Below, piece after piece: positions 9,028-17,794 of a stretch of 64,000 nucleotides of DNA; position 1 is the first letter of the stretch, and the number at the start of each line of letters is the position of its first letter. The DNA is taken from the NCBI RefSeq assembly GCF_001613225.1, contig NZ_BDBY01000034.1, forward strand, positions 175,060 through 239,059, in the 5' to 3' direction. Below the pieces are notes generated by a model, which did no database searches, was not told the origin of the DNA, and was given only the letters and a program-made list of their open reading frames with translations. The translations under genes were made by a program, and so were the position numbers. Source of the DNA: Nocardia pseudovaccinii NBRC 100343. Its GTDB lineage: Bacteria > Actinomycetota > Actinomycetes > Mycobacteriales > Mycobacteriaceae.

Positions 9028-10740
9028 TCATCCGGCGGACTGCAGGGCGGCGCGGGCGGCGGTGCGGGCGCTGTCCGGGTCGGAGGTCGACAGGACGGCG
9101 GCCGCGGCGCGGTGGCAGTCGTCGAGGGTGACGGCGGAGAGCGCGGCTCCGACGGCGGCTACCGCGACACCGGCGGCGGAGAGCGAGCTGATGCCGAATC
9201 CGGTTAGGACGCAAGCCAATAGTGGGTCGGCGGCGGCTTCGCCGCAGACGCCGACGGGCTTGTGCGCGGTCGCACCGGCAGCCGCGGTGCGGGCGACCAG
9301 CGCCAGGACTGCGGGTTGCCAGGGGTCGGTGAGTGCGGCGAGGTCGGCGGACATGCGGTCGGCGGCCATAGTGTATTGCGCCAGGTCGTTGGTGCCGATC
9401 GAGAGGAAGTCGACGTGTTCCAGAATTGCCTCGGCCAGAAGGGCGGCCGCGGGGACCTCGATCATGACACCGGGGACCAGTCCGCGCGCTCGCACCTTGG
9501 CGGCGAACGATTTCGCTTCGGCCGCAGTGGAAATCATCGGCGCCATGACCCACGGTGTGGGCGTGCGGTCGGCGGCGGCCTGGGCAATCGCGTCGAGTTG
9601 GCGGTCCAGGATTCCGCTGTCGCGGGCGGCGATGCGGATGCCGCGCACACCGAGCGCGGGGTTCGCTTCGTCGGCATGGTCGGCGAAACGCAGTGGCTTA
9701 TCCGAACCGGCGTCGAGAGTGCGGATCACCACCTTCGACCCGGCATAGGCGTCGAAGACCTCGCGATAGATGTCCGCCTGTTCAGCGATGCTGGGCTCGG
9801 ATTCGCGATCAAGGAAACATAATTCGGTGCGGAACAGGCCGATGCCCTCGGCCGGTTGTGAGAGTGTCGCGCGGGCTCCGGCCGCGTCTTGGACGTTGGC
9901 GAGAATCTCGACGCGATGCCCATCCGCGGTCGCGCCCGGACCGGTCCAGGCCGCCGTGCGCGATTCCTGTGCGCGATATTCGGCCACGGCGCGGGCTGCG
10001 GTTTCCGGGTCCGGACCGATGGCGACCTGCCCGGCCGCCCCATCGATCAGCACGTGCACTCCGGCTGGCACATTGTCGAGTCCGGCGATCGCGACCACGC
10101 ACGGGATGCCGAGCTGGCGGGCGATGATCGCGGTGTGGCTCGTCGGGCCGCCGCGCGAAGTCGCAAGGCCGACAATGAGATTCGGATCCAGCCCGGCGGT
10201 ATCGGCGGGGGCCAGGTCGTCGGCGAGCAGGATCGATGGCCTGGCGGGCGTAGGGATTCCCGGCTCGGGCACACCGGCCAGCTCGGCCACCACCCGGTCG
10301 CAGACATCGCGAAGGTCGGTGACGCGCTCGGCCATCAGCCCACCGAGTTTGGTGAACACCTCGGCGAACTGATCGGTGGCCGCGGTGGCCGCGACGGCGG
10401 CGGGACTGCCCGCGGCGATGAGTTTCTCGGCGGCATTGAGCCAGCCACGATCGGCCGCCATCGCGGCATTCGCGACGAGCACCTCCGCGGCCGCGCCGCT
10501 CGCGTGGTTGGCGCGCTCGCGCAAGCGCCGTGCAACCACCGATGTCGCGGCGAGGAAGGCCTCGTGTTGCGATGCCCGATCGGACTCGGCGACCGGTTCG
10601 GCACGAAGGTCCACGCGAATCCGCGGCGCCGGACGCACCGTTGGCGCGGCGGCGATTCCGGGCACCGCCGGGGTGCCGCGCAATGTCATGGCGCTGCGCG
10701 CAACCTTCACAGCGCCTGCGGCCTGCGGTGATCCGGACAT
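9028..10740 (-). CDS. ptsI: PTS enzyme I (phosphoenolpyruvate-protein phosphotransferase)
   Basis: Enzyme I, 570 residues, starts the sugar phosphotransferase chain by moving phosphate from phosphoenolpyruvate to HPr in the cytoplasm. The phosphorylated histidine is His202 in SRGGPTSHTAIIAR. The PEP-binding barrel follows with GIGLFRTELCFLDRE, and the C-terminal active cysteine is in PVGVCGEAAADPL. Length is normal. The start follows an excellent ribosome site (GGAGGAGGAAT). It is divergent from the fruR operon, which carries the other PTS parts, and the roughly 145-bp shared promoter region suggests joint control by FruR. Confidence 0.97.
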   Translation of the reverse strand: MSGSPQAAGAVKVARSAMTLRGTPAVPGIAAAPTVRPAPRIRVDLRAEPVAESDRASQHEAFLAATSVVARRLRERANHASGAAAEVLVANAAMAADRGWLNAAEKLIAAGSPAAVAATAATDQFAEVFTKLGGLMAERVTDLRDVCDRVVAELAGVPEPGIPTPARPSILLADDLAPADTAGLDPNLIVGLATSRGGPTSHTAIIARQLGIPCVVAIAGLDNVPAGVHVLIDGAAGQVAIGPDPETAARAVAEYRAQESRTAAWTGPGATADGHRVEILANVQDAAGARATLSQPAEGIGLFRTELCFLDRESEPSIAEQADIYREVFDAYAGSKVVIRTLDAGSDKPLRFADHADEANPALGVRGIRIAARDSGILDRQLDAIAQAAADRTPTPWVMAPMISTAAEAKSFAAKVRARGLVPGVMIEVPAAALLAEAILEHVDFLSIGTNDLAQYTMAADRMSADLAALTDPWQPAVLALVARTAAAGATAHKPVGVCGEAAADPLLACVLTGFGISSLSAAGVAVAAVGAALSAVTLDDCHRAAAAVLSTSDPDSARTAARAALQSAG

Positions 10741-10823
10741 TCGATTCCTCCTCCACGCCGATGTCGAGTGAGTGCGACCGATTACTCAGCTCGGCTCGTT
10801 GTGATCCAGACTACTCAAATCTC

Positions 10824-10864
10824 TTGACAAAGCAACACAGACGGGCATAAAACAACATAAACAC
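10824..10864 (+). promoter_or_regulatory. Likely fruR promoter with tandem repeats
   Basis: TTGACA at 10824-10829 and CATAAA at 10846-10851, 16 bp apart, fit a SigA promoter for fruR. The repeats ATAAAACA (10847-10854) and ATAAACAC (10857-10864) are exactly 10 bp apart, a form typical of DeoR-family operators, and overlap the -10. This suggests repression by FruR; it is inferred. Confidence 0.5.
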
Positions 10865-10886
10865 ACATTGCCAATCGGAGGACCGG

Positions 10887-11654
10887 ATGTACGCAGAGGA
10901 GCGCCAGCAGGCCATCGCCGCCCTGGTCGGGCAACGCGGGCGCGTATCGGTCGCCGATCTGTCCGAGCAGTACGGGGTCACCACCGAAACCGTGCGCCGA
11001 GATCTGGCGGTCCTCGATCGGATGGGGCTGATCCGCAGGGTGCACGGGGGTGCGGTGCCCGCTGCGGCGCTCACCGCGATCGAACTCGGCACCACCGAGC
11101 GCGAACACACCCACGCCGCCGAGAAGGACCGAATCGCCAAGGCGGCGTTGGATTATCTGCCACCGACCGGCGGCAGCGTGCTGTTCGATGCCGGGACCAC
11201 CACCGCGCGGGTGGCCGCCGCCCTGCCCGCCGATCGGGAGCTCGTCGCCGTGACGAACTCGGTGCCCATCGCGGCCCGGCTCAGTGGATTCGCCGGAGTG
11301 CGGCTGCATCTGATCGGCGGCCGAGTGCGGGGTGTCACGCAGGCCGCGGTCGGCGCGGAGGCCTTGCGAGTACTCGGCGAGTTGCGGGTCGATGTGGCGT
11401 TCATCGGCACCAATGCCCTGACCATCGGCCACGGACTGTCCACCCCCGATCCCGACGAGGCGGCGGTGAAGCGCGCCATGATCGCCAGCGCCCACCGAGT
11501 AGTAGTGGTCGCCGATGCGACGAAGGTCGGGCGCGAGGATCTGCTGAGCTTCGGTTCGGTCGAGGAATTCGATGTGCTGGTCACCGATACCGGGCTGCTC
11601 CCTTCGGTGCACAACGAACTCACCGAGTACGGCATCGAGGTGGTCACCGCATGA
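10887..11654 (+). CDS. fruR: DeoR-family regulator of the fructose PTS
   Basis: A 255-residue DeoR/GlpR repressor. Residues about 1-58 form the DNA-binding domain (GRVSVADLSEQYGVTTETVR, then RRDLAVLDRMGLIRRVHGGA). The rest is the sugar-phosphate sensing domain, with DAGTTTARVA and TDTGL as typical anchor motifs; the probable effector is fructose 1-phosphate or 1,6-bisphosphate. The stop overlaps the fruK start as ATGA, so the operon is translationally coupled. Named by context: first gene of fruR-fruK-fruA-ptsH, as in Corynebacterium. Confidence 0.93.
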   Translation: MYAEERQQAIAALVGQRGRVSVADLSEQYGVTTETVRRDLAVLDRMGLIRRVHGGAVPAAALTAIELGTTEREHTHAAEKDRIAKAALDYLPPTGGSVLFDAGTTTARVAAALPADRELVAVTNSVPIAARLSGFAGVRLHLIGGRVRGVTQAAVGAEALRVLGELRVDVAFIGTNALTIGHGLSTPDPDEAAVKRAMIASAHRVVVVADATKVGREDLLSFGSVEEFDVLVTDTGLLPSVHNELTEYGIEVVTA

Positions 11655-12601
11655 TCGTCACACTCACCGCGAATCCCAGCATCGACCGCACCGTCAACCT
11701 GCGGGAACCATTGCGGCGCGGCGCCGTACTCCGGGCCGAGACCGCGCTGTCGCAGCCCGGCGGTAAGGGGGTCAACGTATCCCGGGTGATCGCCGCCGCC
11801 GGGTGCGAGACCATTGCGGTGCTGCCCGGCAATGCCGGTGATCCGTTGCTGCGCATGCTCACCGATGCCGATATCGAGCATCGCGCGGTGCCGTGCGCCA
11901 CCCCGGCGCGCACCAATCTCACCGTCGCCGAACGCGACGGGACCACCACGAAGATCAATGAACCCGGATCATCGCTGTCCGCCGAATGCCTTGCCGCACT
12001 GGCGAATCAGCTCGATGCACTCGCGGATACGGCGAGCTGGGTCGTGCTGTCCGGATCCCTCCCACCCGCAGTTCCCACGGACTGGTACGCGTATCTGCTG
12101 CACCGGCTGCGCGACGTCCGGATCGCGGTCGATACCTCCGACGCTCCCCTGCTCGCACTGGCCGCCGAGCTGGAATCGGCTGCGCCGCAACTACTCAAGC
12201 CGAATGCCGAGGAGCTCGCCCAGCTCACCCACGGCGACCCCGCCGAGTTGGAGGATCCGGTCGCCGCCGCGCGTGCGGCGAGCACACTGGTCGCTCGCGG
12301 CGTCGGTGCCGTCCTCGCGACGCTCGGCGCGTCCGGAGCCGTACTCGTCACCGCGGACGGTGCGTGGCATGCCACCGCACCCGCCATTACCCCGCGCAGC
12401 ACCGTGGGGGCAGGCGATTCCGCGCTGGCCGGATACCTGCTCGCCGATCTCGACGGGCTCGACGCACCGGATCGGCTGCGCCGCGCCGTCGCCTACGGCA
12501 GCGCCGCCGCCGCGCTGCCGGGGACCGGGCTGCCCGGACCACACCACACCGACCCCCGCGCCGTGGCCGTCACGACGTTGGAATCCCTGCACAGTCGCTG
12601 A
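11651..12601 (+). CDS. fruK: 1-phosphofructokinase
   Basis: A 316-residue PfkB-family sugar kinase that converts fructose 1-phosphate, made by the fructose PTS, to fructose 1,6-bisphosphate for glycolysis. It has the first signature QPGGKGVNVSRVIAAAG and the second, STVGAGDSALAGYL, which holds the catalytic aspartate. N-terminal TANPSIDRTV is typical of FruK. The ATG lies inside the fruR stop (ATGA). Only 11 bp separate it from fruA. Confidence 0.96.
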   Translation: MIVTLTANPSIDRTVNLREPLRRGAVLRAETALSQPGGKGVNVSRVIAAAGCETIAVLPGNAGDPLLRMLTDADIEHRAVPCATPARTNLTVAERDGTTTKINEPGSSLSAECLAALANQLDALADTASWVVLSGSLPPAVPTDWYAYLLHRLRDVRIAVDTSDAPLLALAAELESAAPQLLKPNAEELAQLTHGDPAELEDPVAAARAASTLVARGVGAVLATLGASGAVLVTADGAWHATAPAITPRSTVGAGDSALAGYLLADLDGLDAPDRLRRAVAYGSAAAALPGTGLPGPHHTDPRAVAVTTLESLHSR

Positions 12602-12612
12602 AGGACACTGCG

Positions 12613-14982
12613 ATGGCCCACTCCCCTGATTCGATCATCACCACCGAGCTGATCAGCCTCGATACCGACCTCGGCACCGCCAAGGAGACGGTGATCGCGA
12701 CACTCGCCCAGCGGCTCACCGACAATGGGCGGGCCACCTCCGCCGAGGCGCTACGCGACGCGGCGCTGGCGCGCGAATCACAGTCCGCGACAGGGCTTCC
12801 CGGTGGGATCGCGATTCCGCACTGCCGGAATGCGGCGGTGACCAGTGCGTCGCTCGGATTCGCTCGGTTGGCGCCCGCGGTGGACTTCGGTGCTGCTGAC
12901 GGGCCAGCGGATCTGGTATTCCTCATTACCGCGCCGGAAGGTGCTGGTGCGGAGCATATGAAGTTGCTGTCGAGTCTGGCTCGGGCGCTTGTTCGGCCGG
13001 AGTTCGTGCGGTCGTTGCGGGAGGCCGCGAACGCAGATGAGGTAGTTGCGTTGGTGACGGATGTGCTTGCGCAGAAGCCTGCGATGACGCCTAAAAAGGC
13101 TGCGACAGAGTCTGTTTCGAGTGACGCGGGTGCGTCCGCAGCTGCTTCGAACGGTACAGCCGTGACCGCGCCCGGCGGCGCACCCGTGGCCCACGCGGTT
13201 TCTGGTGCAGCCGCGTCCGGCGGCGTGTCCGCAGCCCAAGCGGCTTCGAACGGTACAGCTGGGACCGCATCCGGCGACACACGCGCGGCTCAGGCGGCGT
13301 CGAACGGTACAGCTGCGACCGGCGGAGCAACTGAGTCCCTGGCACGTTCGAACGGTGCGGCCGCACCCGCTGCGACCGACGGTGTATCCGCGTCCCAGGC
13401 GGCTTCGAACGCCGCTTCCGCCCCAGTAGCCGCTTCGATCGGCGCAACCACTGCGGCTGGAGTCAGCGCATCGCAGAGTGCGACCGACGGCGTTTCGGCT
13501 GACGAGTCGAGCGCGGTCGTCGGGCGAACAATCGTCGCGGTCACGGCTTGTCCGACAGGCATCGCCCACACCTACATGGCCGCCGACTCGCTCGTCGCCG
13601 CCGGTGACCGGGCGGGAGTCACGGTGCACGTCGAGACCCAGGGTTCCAGCGGCAGCACCCCGCTGAGTGCCGAAACCATCGCTGCCGCGAGCGCGGTCAT
13701 CTTCGCCACCGATGTCGGGGTGCGCGGCCGGGAACGGTTCGCGGGCAAGCCGGTTGTCGAGTCCGGGGTCAAGCGCGCGATCAACGAGCCCGACACCATG
13801 GTCGCCGACGCACTGCGCGCCGCCCTCGACCCCGCAGCGGCAAAGGTCGCCGGATCCACACGCCCCGAAGGCGATTCGGCACCGGCAGCACTCGGCTGGG
13901 GTACCCGGCTGCGCCAGATCCTGCTCACCGGCGTCAGCTACATGATCCCGTTCGTCGCCGCGGGCGGCCTGCTCATCGCGCTCGGATTCCTGTTCGGCGG
14001 CTACGAAATCGCCGACCACGCCAAGAAGATCGTGCTCGACAACTCGCTGACCGCACTGCCCGACGGCGGCCTACCGACCTATCTCGGCGCGGTGCTGTTC
14101 CAACTGGGTTCGCTCGCATTCAGCTTCCTGGTACCGGCCCTCGCCGGATATATCGCCTTCGCCATTGCCGACCGGCCGGGTCTCGCACCAGGATTCACCG
14201 CCGGTGCGGTGGCCGTATTCGTCGGCGCGGGATTCCTCGGCGGCCTCGTCGGTGGTCTGATCGCCGGATTCGCGGCACTGTGGGTGGCGAAACTGCCTGC
14301 CCCGCAATGGGCGCGCGGACTCATGCCGGTCGTGGTCATCCCGCTGTTCGCGTCACTGATAGTCGGCGCGTCGATGTTCATCTTCCTCGGCAAGCCGCTC
14401 GCCGCGATCACCAGCGGACTCACCAACTGGCTCAACAGCCTCACCGGCACCTCCGCCCTCGCCCTCGGCGCCATCCTCGGCCTGATGATGTGCTTCGACC
14501 TCGGCGGGCCGGTCAACAAGGCCGCGTATTCCTTTGCCGTAGCAGGACTTTCGGTCACCGACCCAGCCTCGCTGCGCATCATGGCCGCCGTCATGGCCGC
14601 GGGCATGGTCCCGCCGCTGGCCATGGCATTGACCACTGCCCTGCGCCCCCGCCTGTTCACCACGGCCGAACGCGAAAATGGTAAGGCCGCATGGCTTCTC
14701 GGCGCATCCTTCATCTCCGAAGGCGCGATCCCCTTCGCCGCCGCCGACCCGCTGCGCGTGATCCCGTCGATGATGGCCGGTGGCGCGGTCACCGGCGCGC
14801 TGATCATGGCCACCGGAACCACCCTCAGCGCTCCGCACGGCGGCATCTTCGTCTTCTTCGCCGTCGGCCACATCGTCTGGTTCCTCGCCGCCCTCGTCGC
14901 GGGCACCGCGGTCGCCGCCCTCTGCGTCACCGCCGCCAAAGAATTCATCAAGCCACGCACCCCCGCCCTCGCCACCGCCTGA
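12613..14982 (+). CDS. fruA: Fructose PTS permease, EIIABC fusion
   Basis: One 789-residue chain holds all three enzyme II parts, so it takes phosphate from HPr and imports and phosphorylates fructose at the inner membrane. EIIA is residues about 1-150 with His70 in GLPGGIAIPHCRN. EIIB begins near 305 with the phospho-cysteine Cys313 in TACPTGIAHTYMA. EIIC spans about 427-789 with many membrane helices, beginning near LLTGVSYMIPFVAAGGLL. Between EIIA and EIIB, residues about 157-300 form an unusually long low-complexity linker of Ala, Ser, Gly, Thr with repeated SNGTA/AASNG units. AAGGACA precedes the ATG. Confidence 0.96.
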   Translation: MAHSPDSIITTELISLDTDLGTAKETVIATLAQRLTDNGRATSAEALRDAALARESQSATGLPGGIAIPHCRNAAVTSASLGFARLAPAVDFGAADGPADLVFLITAPEGAGAEHMKLLSSLARALVRPEFVRSLREAANADEVVALVTDVLAQKPAMTPKKAATESVSSDAGASAAASNGTAVTAPGGAPVAHAVSGAAASGGVSAAQAASNGTAGTASGDTRAAQAASNGTAATGGATESLARSNGAAAPAATDGVSASQAASNAASAPVAASIGATTAAGVSASQSATDGVSADESSAVVGRTIVAVTACPTGIAHTYMAADSLVAAGDRAGVTVHVETQGSSGSTPLSAETIAAASAVIFATDVGVRGRERFAGKPVVESGVKRAINEPDTMVADALRAALDPAAAKVAGSTRPEGDSAPAALGWGTRLRQILLTGVSYMIPFVAAGGLLIALGFLFGGYEIADHAKKIVLDNSLTALPDGGLPTYLGAVLFQLGSLAFSFLVPALAGYIAFAIADRPGLAPGFTAGAVAVFVGAGFLGGLVGGLIAGFAALWVAKLPAPQWARGLMPVVVIPLFASLIVGASMFIFLGKPLAAITSGLTNWLNSLTGTSALALGAILGLMMCFDLGGPVNKAAYSFAVAGLSVTDPASLRIMAAVMAAGMVPPLAMALTTALRPRLFTTAERENGKAAWLLGASFISEGAIPFAAADPLRVIPSMMAGGAVTGALIMATGTTLSAPHGGIFVFFAVGHIVWFLAALVAGTAVAALCVTAAKEFIKPRTPALATA
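13120..13510 (+). repeat. Degenerate tandem repeats coding the fruA linker
   Basis: Related 15-45 bp units coding for variants of AASNGTA recur at least seven times inside fruA. The DNA repeats are imperfect, mostly gcttcgaacggtacagc-like. They encode a flexible inter-domain linker and look liable to slip-strand expansion. Confidence 0.7.
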
Positions 14983-15012
14983 AATCCCCTCTCACCCAAG
15001 GAGAATCACCCC

Positions 15013-15270
15013 ATGGCCAGCACCACGGTCACCGTCGCCTCCACCATCGGCCTGCACGCCCGCCCCGCCAACATCATCGCCGAAACCGTCACCGACTCCG
15101 GCGCCGATGTCACCCTGGCCCTGGTCGGTGGCGAGCCGGTCGACGCAGGCTCAGCCCTCATGATCATGACCCTCGGCGCCGCCTACGGCACCGATGTCAT
15201 CGTCACCAGCGACGACCCCAATGCCCTCGAACTCGTCGCGAAACTCGTCGCCACCGACCTGGACGCCTGA
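15013..15270 (+). CDS. ptsH: Phosphocarrier protein HPr
   Basis: An 85-residue HPr. His15 in IGLHARPAN is the residue phosphorylated by enzyme I and passed on to EIIA of FruA. The region round Ser47 (DAGSALMIMTLGA) corresponds to the regulatory serine of Firmicutes HPr, but HPr kinase is generally absent from actinobacteria, so a regulatory use is doubtful. AAGGAGA lies before the ATG, 30 bp after fruA. Last gene of the fru operon. Confidence 0.96.
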   Translation: MASTTVTVASTIGLHARPANIIAETVTDSGADVTLALVGGEPVDAGSALMIMTLGAAYGTDVIVTSDDPNALELVAKLVATDLDA

Positions 15271-15389
15271 TCGGTCCAACCTGTTCATGCCGATTCCCTT
15301 GTCCCATGTGCTGCTCCGCGAACCTCCGCATCCACCGCGACGCAGTCGAAAGCGAGGTCATCGGATATGCGACAGCTCCAGCGGTGCAA

Positions 15390-16085
15390 CTACGCGTGAT
15401 CGGGACGGGGCAGGTCCACCTCGCGGGAACGCGGGGGTGGCAATCGGAAGAGCCCCTTCAGCCTGCGCAAGGCCTCCCTGTCGCCGGACGCCGACGCGGC
15501 ACCGGTCTCGATCGCATCGGCGAAGGTCAGCCCATTGCTGGTCACGTCGAGGAACGCTTCCTCGCTGATCGTGATGGTCGCGTCAGGGTGCTGGGCAGGT
15601 CCGTGCAGAGCCTCGATCGTCCCGTCGTCGATCCGGGCGTGGAAGACCTCGTCGTCGATCCGGAACTCGTACACCGCGCGCAGACCGGCGGCGACCTCGG
15701 CATCGAAGCAGGCCCGTAGGCCGAGCACCGCCCACCCCGGATGGAACGTCTCGGACTCGCGCCGTTCGCCCATCGCCCACTTCAGACCCCATCGGGCCAG
15801 TCCCAGAATCGGCGCTCCGAGTTCCGCACCGGCCTCGGTGAGGGCGTACGCGGGGGTACGGGCGGGCGGCGGAAGCATGACCTTGTGCGCGAGCCCCTCC
15901 CGTTCCAGGTGCTTCAGACGAGCAGCCAGCAGACCGGTGCCGAGGCCGCGCAGACTGGCCTGGAGGTCGCCGAATCGCTTGGGCCCGGTCAGTAGTTCGC
16001 GGATCAACAGCAGTGTCCAGCGCTCGCCGACAAGGTCGAGGGTGCGCGCGGTCGCGCAGTACTGGTTGTAACTTCGCTGGTCCAC
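15390..16085 (-). CDS. HxlR-family transcriptional regulator with C-terminal sterol-carrier-like domain
   Basis: A 231-residue regulator. Residues about 8-100 are the HxlR winged helix: LVGERWTLLLIRELLTGPKR, then GLGTGLLAARLKHLEREGL. Residues about 130-220 resemble an SCP2-type ligand pocket (DGTIEALHGPAQHPDATITI), a fusion seen in many actinobacterial HxlR proteins. GTG start. It is divergent from the Ohr/OsmC gene 104 bp away, and HxlR proteins often sense electrophiles or oxidants, so control of that gene and of itself is likely but inferred. Confidence 0.9.
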   Translation of the reverse strand: MDQRSYNQYCATARTLDLVGERWTLLLIRELLTGPKRFGDLQASLRGLGTGLLAARLKHLEREGLAHKVMLPPPARTPAYALTEAGAELGAPILGLARWGLKWAMGERRESETFHPGWAVLGLRACFDAEVAAGLRAVYEFRIDDEVFHARIDDGTIEALHGPAQHPDATITISEEAFLDVTSNGLTFADAIETGAASASGDREALRRLKGLFRLPPPRSREVDLPRPDHA

Positions 16086-16113
16086 TTCCTCATTCTAGAC
16101 TCCGCACTTCCCG

Positions 16114-16146
16114 ATTTTGAACTACCCATTGACTTCCTATTTTGAA
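16114..16146. promoter_or_regulatory. Direct repeats between HxlR and Ohr genes
   Basis: ATTTTGAA occurs at 16114-16121 and 16139-16146, 25 bp apart, in an AT-rich pocket between the divergent starts. A regulator dimer site is plausible. No standard -35/-10 pair is certain. Confidence 0.4.
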
Positions 16147-16189
16147 AGTGCCAAGTTCATATACTGGTAGCCAAGGAAGGGAGTTCAGG

Positions 16190-16618
16190 ATGACCGAGGC
16201 GCTCTACACGGCGGAGGCGCACGTCACCGGGGGAAGAAACGGCCGAGGACGTACCTCCGACGGACGGCTGGATCTAGACCTGCGACAGCCCAAAGAGCTG
16301 GGTGGGAACGGCGAGGGAACCAACCCCGAACAACTCTTCGCAATCGGCTACGCCGCCTGCTTCGGCACAACGCTCGCCCTGCTCGGGCGGCGCGGAAACC
16401 TCGAGGCGAACGACGCGGAGATCGACTCGTCGGTCTCCCTGATCCCGATCGACGGCGGCCGCTTCAAGCTCGGCGTCGAACTGCGGATCTCGCTGCCGTC
16501 ACTCACCGGCCATCAGGCAATCGAACTTGCCGAGACGGCACACCAGGTCTGCCCATACTCCAACGCCACCCGCAACAACATCGATGTTGCCCTAGTGGTC
16601 AACGGCACTCGACTGTGA
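16190..16618 (+). CDS. ohr: Organic hydroperoxide resistance protein (Ohr/OsmC family)
   Basis: A 142-residue thiol peroxidase of the Ohr subgroup, reducing organic and fatty-acid hydroperoxides in the cytoplasm. Both redox cysteines are present: the peroxidatic one in GYAACFGTTL and the resolving one in HQVCPYSNATR. N-terminal YTAEAHVTGGRNGRGRTSDG is typical. The ATG at 16190 follows AAGGAAGGGAG. A strong hairpin lies 6 bp after the stop. Divergent from the HxlR regulator. Confidence 0.94.
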   Translation: MTEALYTAEAHVTGGRNGRGRTSDGRLDLDLRQPKELGGNGEGTNPEQLFAIGYAACFGTTLALLGRRGNLEANDAEIDSSVSLIPIDGGRFKLGVELRISLPSLTGHQAIELAETAHQVCPYSNATRNNIDVALVVNGTRL

Positions 16619-16623
16619 ACCGC

Positions 16624-16651
16624 CCCGCTCCTCCCCGATGCGAGGAGCGGG
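16624..16651 (+). terminator. Intrinsic-type hairpin after ohr
   Basis: CCCGCTCCTC (16624-16633) pairs perfectly with GAGGAGCGGG (16642-16651) across an 8-base loop, just past the ohr stop. There is no T-run, as is usual for actinobacterial terminators. Confidence 0.8.
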
Positions 16652-17178
16652 CATCACACTCGACCGGCGACCTCCCCGAGCGCCGGGAGAATTCCTACAC
16701 GCTCGGTGCCATGAGTTGGCGGCCCCGCCGGGGAGCTTGAAGAACTCCGGCGAGATCAGAACTGGGTGATCCCGCACCACGCCGCGAATCCGCGAATCGT
16801 TTCCGTGCTGCGGACGTCGTCGCGCGCCAGTTGCCGCACCGTCTCATGCACCTGGGGGTGGTAGCGGGTCTGTGTAGGCGCGGCCCTCTTCGCGATCCCC
16901 ACATGCTCAATACCTCGGGATCTCCGGCTCCGAGCCGGTCCTCGATCCTCGAACGGCTCCCCTCGAGCAGCCGCTCGGCGGCAGCTTGTAACGACCTCGC
17001 TGGTCGAAGCTTCCAGTTTCCAGTTCAAAGCCACAGGCGGACCTACCGCAGCGGGGGGCGCACAGCAGGGACGCGTGACAGGCAAGCTCCGGTGAGACGC
17101 CGTTGAAATCGTCGTGAAACGCCCGAGGGAAAGGATTCTCTCTGCCGCCGCCGGTAACGCACAGATCAGGAGACACAG
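16652..17178. other. Long gap, possible gene remnant
   Basis: No complete gene is supported. On the minus strand, bases 16756 to about 16885 read as a protein-like tail (HPQVHETVRQLARDDVRSTE, then ETIRGFAAWCG) with no credible start, which may be the end of a lost gene of unknown family. The ribosome site AGGAG of the secreted protein is at the right end. Confidence 0.35.
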
Positions 17179-17739
17179 ATGAAACGTTCCAGCACAACGG
17201 TTTCCGCGGTCAGGATGGCCGCAGTGGCCTTGGCCGCATCGGCAGTCACCAGCCTGGTCGGCGCCGCCGGGACAGCGCACGCGGAGTTCGCCTACTGGCT
17301 GATGTACAACCGGGGTACCGGCATGTGCGCGACGACCCAGGACGACCCCGCCAACGGAATCACCGGCACCGCCCGGTTCGCCCCCTGCGACGCCAACGAT
17401 CGGCGCCAGTGGTGGCTGCGCGCGACCACCGGGTCGGACACTGTCGCCTTCAGCACCTACGAGGTGAACTCGAGAGGCCAACATCGGTGCATCGAAAATG
17501 CCTCGGGTGGTTGGGGTTTAGCCTTCCTCGGCATCTGCGATCAACAGAATTACAAACAAAACTTCACCGTCGAATACGTCCTCTTTCCGGACCACACCGG
17601 TACCGAGATCTACAAGGCCCAGCTCGATGACCGCAAACTGAGCGTGCCCTACGCCGCAGGCACGTCCTATGTCACCATCCGCAACGACTTCCCCAATGAA
17701 GACCCGCGCATGCAATGGGACAGGCTGTCCACTCCATGA
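17179..17739 (+). CDS. Secreted protein with ricin-lectin-like fold
   Basis: A 186-residue exported protein. Residues 1-35 are a Sec signal peptide: basic start MKRSS, hydrophobic core, and cleavage expected after GTAHA. The mature part has four cysteines (GMCATT, FAPCDA, HRCIEN, LGICDQ), enough for two disulfides, and beta-trefoil-like spacing with RRQWW, resembling ricin-B carbohydrate-binding domains. No catalytic motif is seen. Likely a small extracellular binding protein; the fold assignment is tentative, the secretion call firm. AGGAG precedes the ATG. Confidence 0.8.
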   Translation: MKRSSTTVSAVRMAAVALAASAVTSLVGAAGTAHAEFAYWLMYNRGTGMCATTQDDPANGITGTARFAPCDANDRRQWWLRATTGSDTVAFSTYEVNSRGQHRCIENASGGWGLAFLGICDQQNYKQNFTVEYVLFPDHTGTEIYKAQLDDRKLSVPYAAGTSYVTIRNDFPNEDPRMQWDRLSTP

Positions 17740-17794
17740 ATCCCGGCCACGAGATCATGCGAAGTGCTGCGATCGGGCCGACGTTTCCGCGACG

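Noticed and set aside
13120..13510. Possible CRISPR or minisatellite
   Set aside because: Units are imperfect, unevenly spaced and in frame within fruA, so they are coding repeats.
12778..14019. 413-codon open frame antisense to fruA
   Set aside because: Cys/Arg/Gly-rich translation comes from the linker repeats read backwards.
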